DNA of 64,000 bases, taken from assembly GCF_021502675.1 (NCBI RefSeq), contig NZ_JAKFHA010000001.1:618400-682399 (forward strand). Reading direction: 5' to 3'. The DNA is from Yinghuangia soli. GTDB lineage: Bacteria > Actinomycetota > Actinomycetes > Streptomycetales > Streptomycetaceae. The notes under the pieces are model-generated. The model was not told the DNA's origin and did no database searches. It worked only from the letters and a program-made list of their open reading frames with translations. Positions 8,561-15,565 of the stretch are shown piece after piece (within the stretch, counting starts at the first letter, position 1; every line of letters starts with the position of its first letter). Position numbers and translations under genes: made by a program.

Positions 8561-9427
8561 TCAGGCAGGCGCAGCGAGCCGCAGGTGGCGGAGCCCTGCG
8601 AGCCGGGCCTCGGTCTCGGTGCCGGGCCGCGGGTTGTAGAGCACCACGTGCCAGTACGGGTGGTCGGCGACGGTCAGGGTCGTCGCGTCGAAGAACAGCT
8701 CGCCGGCCTCCGGGTGCCGCAGCGCGTTCACGGCCTGGGCCGGGGCGCCGACGTCGTGCGAGGCCCAGAGGTCGGCGAATGCCGGGCTCGCGGCGCTGAG
8801 TTCGTCCACTACACGGGCGAAGGACGGGTCGCCGGGCGCGTGCCCTGCGTCGGCGCGGTACGCCGCCACCACCGCCGGGGCGCCGGCCGCCCACACGTCC
8901 TGCATGGCGAGGTACCGCGGATTGGTGAAGTACGTGACAAGGCAGTTGCGTGCCGTGCCGTCGAAGCCGAAGACCGTGCGCGCGGCGTCGTTGTAGGCCA
9001 AGACGTTCCACGAACGGTCGCGGAGCACGGCGGGACGCGGGGCCCACGCGTCCAGCAACTGCCTGATCTCAGGTGTGACTTCCGCCGGAGACGCGCTGCC
9101 GGCGGGCGGCGGGTTGAGGCCGGCGAGCAGATACAGATGGGTACGCTCCGGCCCGTCCAGCCGCAGCGCGCTCGCGATGGCGTCGAGCACCTCGGTCGAG
9201 ACCGTGATGTCCCGCCCCTGCTCCAGCCACGTGTACCAGGACACCCCGACCCCCGCCAGCACCGCGACTTCCTCGCGCCGCAGCCCCGGGGTACGCCGCC
9301 GGCCGGCGGGGGGCATGCCCACGTCCTCGGGCGTGAGCCGCCCCCGCCGGTCCCGGAGGAAGTCGCGCAGGGCTTCGCGGCGCTGCTGCGAGGGGTCGGC
9401 CGGGGTGGCTTCGGGGCTGGTCATCAC
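8561..9427 (-). CDS. XRE-type regulator with MmyB-like ligand-binding domain (288 aa)
   Basis: DNA-binding regulator of the MmyB/MLTR group. Residues about 30-90 form the HTH (TPGLRREEVAVLAGVGVSWY then TWLEQGRDITVS), and the rest is the MLTR-type sensor domain (DRSWNVLAYNDAARTVFG and NCLVTYFTNPRY). Members often control a neighbouring SDR or flavoenzyme gene. Two SDR genes flank it, at 7647-8426 and 9453-10223, so either could be its target; this is inference from location. Length is normal. It begins 25 bases after the end of the upstream SDR gene. Confidence 0.85.
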   Translation of the reverse strand: MMTSPEATPADPSQQRREALRDFLRDRRGRLTPEDVGMPPAGRRRTPGLRREEVAVLAGVGVSWYTWLEQGRDITVSTEVLDAIASALRLDGPERTHLYLLAGLNPPPAGSASPAEVTPEIRQLLDAWAPRPAVLRDRSWNVLAYNDAARTVFGFDGTARNCLVTYFTNPRYLAMQDVWAAGAPAVVAAYRADAGHAPGDPSFARVVDELSAASPAFADLWASHDVGAPAQAVNALRHPEAGELFFDATTLTVADHPYWHVVLYNPRPGTETEARLAGLRHLRLAAPA

Positions 9428-9452
9428 CCCACTGTGCCACCACGTCCGCAGG

Positions 9453-10223
9453 TCAGACCTGGGCGGTGGGGTACACGGTGATCTCCGAGAGGTTCACGTG
9501 CCGCGGACGGCCCGCGCCGAAGGCGACGATCTCGGCGATATCGTCCGCGACCAGGACCTCGATGGACGCGATCGTCTCCTCCAGCCAGGCCGTCGCGCCC
9601 GGGTCCTGGACGTGCTCCTGCAGTTCGCTGAGCACGATGCCGGGGTGGATCGCCGCGACGCGGATGCCCTGGCCGCCGAGTTCGAGCCGCATGTTGGCGG
9701 ACAGGTGGCTGACCGCGGCCTTGGTCGCGCAGTACACCGCGAAGTTGGGGAACTTCTCGTCCGCGGCCACCGACGAGATGGTGATCAGGTCGGCGGTCCG
9801 GCCGTCCGCGGCGGCCTTCTCCAGCCCGGGCAGGAACCTGTCGATGATGCGCAGCACGCCGGTGACGTTCAGGTCGATCTGCCGCTGCCAGTCCCCGAAC
9901 CGGCGCTCGGTGACGGGTGCGGGCAGCATCACGCCCGCGTTGTTGACGATCAGGTCGGCCGCGCCGTACGCGGCTTCGACCTTGGCCACGGCCGCCCGTA
10001 CCGACGCATCGTCGGTGACGTCGACTGCGACGGCGAGCGCCGTGCCGCCGGCTTCCTCGATCGCGGCGGCCGTCGCGGCGAGCCGGTCCGCGCGCCGGGC
10101 CAGCAGGGCGACGCGGGCGCCCTGCGCGGCGAGCTGCTTCGCGGTGGCTTCGCCGATGCCGCTCGACGCGCCGGTGACGACGGCGGTACGGCCGAGCAGG
10201 GGCTGGTTGTTCGTGGTTCCCAT
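9453..10223 (-). CDS. SDR family oxidoreductase (256 aa)
   Basis: Classical SDR with TGASSGIG (about residues 14-21), NNAG, catalytic Ser in ISSVAADEKF and YCATK. The ATG at 10223 has GGAG at good spacing. The C-terminal half (GDWQRQIDLNVTGVLRII) matches the YdfG/clavulanate-dehydrogenase-like branch in style. It is not closely similar to the SDR at 7647-8426, so the two are not a recent duplication. It probably shares a transcript with the downstream MmyB-type regulator. The reaction is undetermined. Confidence 0.87.
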   Translation of the reverse strand: MGTTNNQPLLGRTAVVTGASSGIGEATAKQLAAQGARVALLARRADRLAATAAAIEEAGGTALAVAVDVTDDASVRAAVAKVEAAYGAADLIVNNAGVMLPAPVTERRFGDWQRQIDLNVTGVLRIIDRFLPGLEKAAADGRTADLITISSVAADEKFPNFAVYCATKAAVSHLSANMRLELGGQGIRVAAIHPGIVLSELQEHVQDPGATAWLEETIASIEVLVADDIAEIVAFGAGRPRHVNLSEITVYPTAQV

Positions 10224-10344
10224 GGCGGGATGCTCCTCGGTGCGTCGTGGTCGCGGAGGCCTTTGCGGCCGGTCCGCGGTCCCGTCTCCTCGGGACATCC
10301 ACGATCTTGCGCCGGTCTCGGCGGTCCACCCAGTGCCCGCCCGG

Positions 10345-10376
10345 ACCTGGGTCGGCCGGAACCTGGGTCTGCCGGA
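10345..10376. repeat. 16-bp tandem repeat
   Basis: Two adjacent 16-bp units (ACCTGGGTCGGCCGGA and ACCTGGGTCTGCCGGA) differ at one base. They lie in the leader region of the SDR gene at 9453-10223. Confidence 0.6.
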
Positions 10377-10403
10377 ACCACCTCGACGCGCCGCGCGGCG
10401 CAC

Positions 10404-10454
10404 GCGGCACTCACGGGCAAGCGGCACTCACGGGCAAGCGGCACTCACGGATAG
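10404..10454. repeat. 17-bp tandem repeat, about 2.8 copies
   Basis: Units of GCGGCACTCACGGGCAA at 10404-10420 and 10421-10437, then a partial third copy from 10438. The third copy contains the stop codon (10445-10447) of the solute-binding protein gene, so copy-number change here would shift how that gene ends. Confidence 0.7.
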
Positions 10455-11866
10455 GCGGCGATGCGGGCCTGGTCGAGGTCGGCGAGGATCGCGTCCAGGT
10501 CGGACGGGTCCGCGATGTACGCCAGGACCGCGCGGTGGAACGCGCCGCGCATCGGGGCGGGCATGCGGTCGGAGGCGTCGAAGCGGATGGCCTCGGCTTC
10601 GGCGAGCGCGCGGCCGAGGGCCTGGGCGACCGGGTGGGACGGGTACGCGTCGACCGGGACCCCGCGGTTCGGGCTCATCGCGCCTTCGCGGACCCACAGG
10701 GTCTGGGCCTCGGTGCCGGCCAGGTAGGCGATCAACTCCCGTGCCTCGTCGGTGTCGTCGAACATCGCCATGACGTCGCCCGCGACCTCGCGGACCTCGG
10801 GCCCGGGGCGCGCGGCACCCTGGGAGTCGGTGAAGACCGGGAAGGGCGCGAACGAGAAGTCCACGCCCGGCAGCGGCTTGTTAGGGGCGCCTTCGTACCA
10901 GGCGGCCGCGAAGGACGCCTGGTGTTCGAGGCCGCAGCGGGGAGGGTCGGCGACCAGCCCGGCGCCGGCCTGGTCGTAGCGGGTGAGGAGCGCGGACATG
11001 GCGGCGTTCCCTGAACCGGTGCCCGAACCCGTGCCCGCTCCCGAACCTGCTCCGGCGCCTGCACCCGTCCCGGGCCCGTCTCCCCCGCCCGCACGCCCGA
11101 TCCCGAGGAGTTCGCCCCACGTCTGCCACGCGGCGCGGATCTCCGGTGCGGTCCACGGGAGCCTGCCGTCCGTCCAGCGGTCGTAGACCTCAGGGCCGGA
11201 GCGCGCCAGGACGATGTCCTCGATCCAGTCCGTACCCGGCCAGCCGGACGCCGAGCTCGACGCCAGGCCGAGGCACCACGGGGCCACGCCCTGCTCGGCC
11301 AACTTGGCTGCGCTAGCGGTGAGTTCCTGCCACGTCCGGGGCGGCCGCAGGTTGTGCGCGGCCAGCGTCTTGGGGTCGTACCAGACCAGGCTCTTGAGGG
11401 CCGCCTTGACGACCACGGCGACGCGGACGTCGTCGACGCGCCCCAAGGTGACCCAGTCGGCGGCGTACGCCTTGTCGCTCTCGGCGAGGCCGGGGATGCC
11501 GTCGAGGGCCACCAGCCGGCCGTTGCGGGCGTAGCGGATCAGGTCGCCCGGGGACGAGAGGGCGGCCAGGTCGGGCGGTGTGCCGTCCTCGACGCGGGCG
11601 GCGAGGACGGCGTCGACGTCGCGGGTGCCTTCGTAGCGGACGTCGATGCCGGTACGGCGTTCGAAGGGCGCCACTACGTCCTCGAAAGCGGCCGCCTCGG
11701 CGCCCGTCCACGTCCCGAGCACGGTGACGGAACGGCCGCCGCCGTCCGGGGTGCAGGCGGCCGTCGTGGCGGTGGTGGCGAGCAGGAGGAGCGCGGCACC
11801 GGCGAGCGCGAGCCGGCGCCGGGCACCTGGGCGCACACGGGCGCGGGGGCGCGGACACGTACGCAT
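10445..11866 (-). CDS. family 1-type extracellular solute-binding lipoprotein (473 aa)
   Basis: Periplasmic-binding-type lipoprotein. The ATG at 11866 gives an Arg-rich n-region, a hydrophobic core (LALAGAALLLLA) and a lipobox-like TTAAC with Cys38. The mature part has features of carbohydrate-type binding proteins: VTVLGTWTGAEAAAF, PDLAALSSPGDL, WYDPKTL and AWYEGAP. No permease or ATPase gene is adjacent. Instead a GlnX-like membrane protein lies 83 bases upstream on the same strand, suggesting a sensing rather than a transport role. A run of about 30 Gly/Ala/Ser/Thr residues interrupts the protein near its middle. The frame is open upstream to 12022, so a longer N-terminus is possible. Confidence 0.75.
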   Translation of the reverse strand: MRTCPRPRARVRPGARRRLALAGAALLLLATTATTAACTPDGGGRSVTVLGTWTGAEAAAFEDVVAPFERRTGIDVRYEGTRDVDAVLAARVEDGTPPDLAALSSPGDLIRYARNGRLVALDGIPGLAESDKAYAADWVTLGRVDDVRVAVVVKAALKSLVWYDPKTLAAHNLRPPRTWQELTASAAKLAEQGVAPWCLGLASSSASGWPGTDWIEDIVLARSGPEVYDRWTDGRLPWTAPEIRAAWQTWGELLGIGRAGGGDGPGTGAGAGAGSGAGTGSGTGSGNAAMSALLTRYDQAGAGLVADPPRCGLEHQASFAAAWYEGAPNKPLPGVDFSFAPFPVFTDSQGAARPGPEVREVAGDVMAMFDDTDEARELIAYLAGTEAQTLWVREGAMSPNRGVPVDAYPSHPVAQALGRALAEAEAIRFDASDRMPAPMRGAFHRAVLAYIADPSDLDAILADLDQARIAAYP

Positions 11867-11881
11867 GAAGGGACGCGCACG

Positions 11882-11917
11882 GATACGGCGACGCGTACCG
11901 ATACGGGGACGCGTACG
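11882..11917. repeat. 18-bp tandem repeat before the binding-protein gene
   Basis: Two 18-bp units beginning GATACGG (11882-11899, 11900-11917) plus a degenerate third. They occupy the 83-base gap between the GlnX-like gene and the lipoprotein gene and keep the upstream frame open. Confidence 0.55.
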
Positions 11918-11949
11918 GGTATGGGGGCGGTCAGCTGCCGGGCCCACGG

Positions 11950-13308
11950 TCAACCTCCAGTCCGGTACTCGTCGTACCTGCGCCACAGCCCCCACAGCCC
12001 GGCGCCCAGGACGACCGCGCACAGCACCGGGCCGCCCACCGCCAGGCCTTGGTCCGCGGCGGCCTGGCCGAGGTCCCGGTCGGCGGTGCGGCGGGCGGTG
12101 GCGGCCGAGCTGCCGAGTTCCTCGTCGGCGTGCGCGGCCAGGCCGGCCAGGGAGTCGGGTGCGCCGCCCGCGAGGCGGCGTACCGTCTCGGGGTCTCTGG
12201 GGGTCAGGTCGGCGCCCGGTCCGGGTTCGGGTCCGTAGCCGCGGGCCCGCAGTTCAGCGACGACGGCGGCCATGGCCGTGGCGTCGCGGCGGGTCTCGGG
12301 GTCCGGGACCGCGGGACCGGCGATGCGCGCGAGTGCGGCGTCGGCCGCGGCGCGATGGTCGGCCCCCACGCCCCGGGTCGCCAGTGCCAACGTCTCGGCG
12401 CCCACGACGCGTTGGACCGCGGTACGGGCCTGCCACAGCTCCGTGACCCGGGTGGTGCCGCCGCCCGCGCCGGAGTCCATGCGTTCCGCGGTACGGGCGG
12501 CGTTCGCGCCGTTCCAGCCCGACAACACGAGAACCGCGGCCAGCGCGACGAGGAGCGGGATGTTCAAGTGCCGCCGGAATCGGCGGCGTATATACAGGGA
12601 CGCCCACAAGAGCAGCACGAAGGCCCCCACCGCACACGCCGCGAACGGCAGGATCGCGGCCTGCGAAGTCCAGTAGCCGTCCCGGGTCTTGTGCATCTCG
12701 GCCAGCTCGGCGTCGCGCAACTCCGCCAGCCGCACCAGGATTCCGGCATCGGGCGCGTGCAGCAGGTCGGACGCGTATACGATCCCCGCGACCGCCAAAG
12801 GCCCTTCGCGGCCGGACTGGGCGACGCCGACCAGCCCGGTGTACTCGACGATGAGCCCGTCCACGGCCCTCAACCGCGCCGCGGAGCCCGGGCCGAGGTT
12901 GTCGCGGGCATCGGCAAGGGCCTGGCCCGCCGTCTTGACAGCGTCCTGGTAGTCGGTGCCCGGACCGGTCAACGGGAAAGCCCCGGAAACCAGTTCGCGC
13001 CCGGCGGCCCGGTCCGCCTCGGTCAGCGCCGCGGCCACTTGTTCCAGCGCGACGACCGCCGGCAGCCGCCGGTCCCGCAGCACATCGGCCTCCCGGCCCG
13101 CCTGGTCCACCCGGATCCAGGTCGCCGCGGCCAGCAGCGCGGCCAGCGGCACCAGCAGCACCGCGAAAAGCCGCAACCGCCGCGGCGTGGGCGTACGCGG
13201 CTTGCCCACCGCAACCGCCCCGGCCGCCGCGACCGCCCCGGCAGGCCCGCTGGGGCCGGCCGGCGCCCCCGTCATCGGCATAGGCACCGAAGTCGTACGA
13301 GGTGTCAT
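11950..13308 (-). CDS. GlnX-like four-helix membrane protein (452 aa)
   Basis: Integral membrane protein with the layout TM1 (about 47-65), extracytoplasmic helical domain, TM2 (217-240), basic loop RRRFRRH, TM3 (248-265), second helical domain, TM4 (422-441). The protein at 55123-56454 has the same layout, a similar segment after TM1 (here ALTEADRAAGRELVSG, there ALAEADAAAAAGLLSGG) and the same type of C-terminal end (RRYDEYRTGG versus RRRLGEYR). That protein lies in a pknG locus, where GlnX passes a ligand signal to the kinase. This paralogue sits beside an orphan binding lipoprotein and no kinase. The N-terminal 40 residues are a Pro/Ala/Gly cytoplasmic tail. Role inferred, not shown. Confidence 0.7.
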   Translation of the reverse strand: MTPRTTSVPMPMTGAPAGPSGPAGAVAAAGAVAVGKPRTPTPRRLRLFAVLLVPLAALLAAATWIRVDQAGREADVLRDRRLPAVVALEQVAAALTEADRAAGRELVSGAFPLTGPGTDYQDAVKTAGQALADARDNLGPGSAARLRAVDGLIVEYTGLVGVAQSGREGPLAVAGIVYASDLLHAPDAGILVRLAELRDAELAEMHKTRDGYWTSQAAILPFAACAVGAFVLLLWASLYIRRRFRRHLNIPLLVALAAVLVLSGWNGANAARTAERMDSGAGGGTTRVTELWQARTAVQRVVGAETLALATRGVGADHRAAADAALARIAGPAVPDPETRRDATAMAAVVAELRARGYGPEPGPGADLTPRDPETVRRLAGGAPDSLAGLAAHADEELGSSAATARRTADRDLGQAAADQGLAVGGPVLCAVVLGAGLWGLWRRYDEYRTGG

Positions 13309-13453
13309 GGAGCACGCTCCCCTCGACGTCCCCGCCACCCTAGGAAACCAAGCCCCCACGATCCACACGGCACTCCCCGTTGACGCCCCGTCACCGGACG
13401 TGTTACAGCCCGGTTGCCGGATGTTCGCCCGCCAGGGCAGGGTAAATGCCCGC

Positions 13454-13466
13454 CTGCATAATGCAG
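13454..13466. promoter_or_regulatory. palindrome CTGCAT-A-ATGCAG
   Basis: A perfect 13-base palindrome in the divergent region between the GlnX-like gene and the small gene at 13517. A/T-rich for this genome; possible operator. Confidence 0.35.
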
Positions 13467-13516
13467 TTGCCTTGTCGATGAGCGGGCTGAAGGCCTTGCC
13501 CGGGAGGACCCACGCC

Positions 13517-14032
13517 ATGTCGGTTGATGCGACTGCCCCCGGCCGCTGGATGCGTTCCGGCGAACTGCTCGACGAGGTCCTCGCGCTCTTCGCCCCCAAC
13601 TGGACGTACCCGCCCGAGCCGCCCGGCTTCGAACCCGAGCACCCGCTCGTCCGCTGCAACGTGAAACGCACCTTCCTGGCCGATGTGCTGCTCGCCGACC
13701 TGGACGGCGTACGCGAGCACGCGGACCTGCTCCTGCTCGCGGCGGTCCACGACACCTGTCCCGACGGCGTCCGCCGCCTCGTCGACCCTCTGGTGGCGGC
13801 CCTCGGATACCGGACCGTGCACGACGCGCTGATTGGCTACGTCCGTACCGGCACCCCCGAGCAGCAGGAAGGCGCCCGGATGGCCTGGTACTGGGCCAAG
13901 CCCCGTCCGCGGGAGATCCCACGGGACGGCATTTGGCGCACGGAGCTGCCGAGCCGTGCGGTGCTGGAGGAGTTCCGGGCTGTCGGCCTCGAGTACCGCA
14001 GGGCCTGCCTCAAGGCCGGCATCGCGTTCTGA
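13517..14032 (+). CDS. hypothetical protein (171 aa)
   Basis: Unrecognised soluble helical protein. The ATG at 13517 has GGAGG upstream; an in-frame ATG at 13478 is an alternative. The middle (LLLLAAVHDTCPDGVRRLVD and RTVHDALIGYVRTGTPEQQ) looks like HEAT-type helical pairs, and the end carries AWYWAKPRPREI. No signal peptide or catalytic motif. It is divergent from the GlnX-like gene; its function is unknown. Confidence 0.65.
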   Translation: MSVDATAPGRWMRSGELLDEVLALFAPNWTYPPEPPGFEPEHPLVRCNVKRTFLADVLLADLDGVREHADLLLLAAVHDTCPDGVRRLVDPLVAALGYRTVHDALIGYVRTGTPEQQEGARMAWYWAKPRPREIPRDGIWRTELPSRAVLEEFRAVGLEYRRACLKAGIAF

Positions 14033-14194
14033 CGTTTCGCGGCGGCCGCCGCTCGGCTGCGCAACAGCGCCGACGTGCTCGAGGGGGGCTTATCGGGGCT
14101 TTCGCCCTGCGGGTCGGGAAAGTGGCCGTGCTTTCTCATGCGGTGTTAAGGATCGGCTCAGAAGGCTCCCAGTACGCGGCCCGAACTTTGCTGC

Positions 14195-15565
14195 ATGACC
14201 CACTCGACCGCACTCGACACCAGTGCCGACGCGCCTGAGCCGCCGAGCACGCCGCCGAGCTCTCCCCGTCCCGGCGTACCAGCGCATCCGAACGGCCGCC
14301 GGCAGCGGCTGGTGGATGTGGTGGTGCCGGTCTACAACGAGCAGCACGTGCTGGAGCAGAGCGTCCGGCGGCTGCACGGCTACCTCATCGCGGAATTCCC
14401 CTACGCCTTCCGGATCACCGTCGCGGACAACGCGAGCACGGACGGCACCTGGCACGTGGCCTCCTACCTTGCCGACGAACTCCCGCATGTGCGGGCCGTG
14501 CACCTGGACCTCAAGGGACGCGGCCGGGCGCTGCGGAAGGTGTGGGCGGCCAGCGACGCGGATGTCGTCGCGTACATGGACGTCGACCTGTCCACCGATC
14601 TCGACGCGTTCCTGCCGCTGGTCGCCCCGCTGCTGAGCGGGCACAGCGATGTGGCGATCGGCTCGCGGCTGTCCCGCGGGTCGGCCGTGGTGCGCGGTCC
14701 CAAGCGGGAGTTCGTGTCCCGGTCCTACAACCTGCTGCTCCGCGCCACGCTGGCCGCGCGGTTCTCCGATGCGCAGTGCGGCTTCAAGGCGGCCCGTACC
14801 GAGGTCGCGCAGGCGCTGCTGCCGCATGTCGAGGACGAGGCGTGGTTCTTCGACACCGAACTCCTGCTGCTCGCGCAGCGGTCCGGGCTGCGCATCCACG
14901 AGGTGCCGGTGGACTGGGTGGACGACCCGGACAGCCGCGTCGACGTGCTGCGCACCGCGGTGGACGACCTGCGCGGCATGGCCCGGGTCGCGCGGCGGAT
15001 CACCGCGGGCACCTTCCGGGCGCCGATGTCGGAGCGTACGCGCGACGCCCGGCTGCCCACCGGGATGCGCCGCCAGATTCCGCGGTTCGCGCTGGTCGGG
15101 GTGCTCAGCACGCTGGCCTTCGTCGGGCTGTACGCACTGCTGCGCACCGCGATGCCCGCGCTGCTCGCGAACGCGCTGGCGCTGCTGGTCACCGCGGTCG
15201 GCAACACCGCGGCCAACCGCCGCTTCACCTTCGGGGTACGCGGGCGCTCGGGTGCGCTGCGGCACCAGGCCCAGGGCGGCCTGGCGTTCGTGCTCGGCCT
15301 CGCGGTCACCAGTCTCGCGCTCGGCGCGCTGCACGTGGCCGCCCCCGGGGCCTCGCGCGCCGTCGAACTGACCGCGCTGGTCGCGGCGAACGCGCTGGCC
15401 ACGCTCGTGCGGTTCCTGCTCCTGCGGGTGTGGGTGTTCCGCGGCACGCGATCCGCATCCGACGCGGATGCGGACGCAGCGACCGACCAAGGCTCCGACT
15501 CCGCTTCCCCTGCTCCCGGCTCCGACTCCCCTGTCCCCGACACCACTTCCGAGGCCACCCGATGA
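14195..15565 (+). CDS. family 2 glycosyltransferase fused to GtrA-like membrane domain (456 aa)
   Basis: Two-domain enzyme. Residues about 40-290 are a polyprenyl-phosphate sugar synthase of the dolichyl-phosphate-mannose-synthase type: VVVPVYNEQHVLEQSV, the acceptor/metal motif DVVAYMDVDLSTDL and EDEAWFFDTELLLLA. Residues about 300-430 form a four-helix GtrA-like domain (ALVGVLSTLAFVGLYALLR), thought to move the lipid-linked sugar across the membrane. The C-terminal tail is Asp/Ser/Pro-rich. Its stop overlaps the start of the GT39 gene (ATGA), so the two are translationally coupled and probably make and use the same lipid-linked sugar. Confidence 0.88.
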   Translation: MTHSTALDTSADAPEPPSTPPSSPRPGVPAHPNGRRQRLVDVVVPVYNEQHVLEQSVRRLHGYLIAEFPYAFRITVADNASTDGTWHVASYLADELPHVRAVHLDLKGRGRALRKVWAASDADVVAYMDVDLSTDLDAFLPLVAPLLSGHSDVAIGSRLSRGSAVVRGPKREFVSRSYNLLLRATLAARFSDAQCGFKAARTEVAQALLPHVEDEAWFFDTELLLLAQRSGLRIHEVPVDWVDDPDSRVDVLRTAVDDLRGMARVARRITAGTFRAPMSERTRDARLPTGMRRQIPRFALVGVLSTLAFVGLYALLRTAMPALLANALALLVTAVGNTAANRRFTFGVRGRSGALRHQAQGGLAFVLGLAVTSLALGALHVAAPGASRAVELTALVAANALATLVRFLLLRVWVFRGTRSASDADADAATDQGSDSASPAPGSDSPVPDTTSEATR

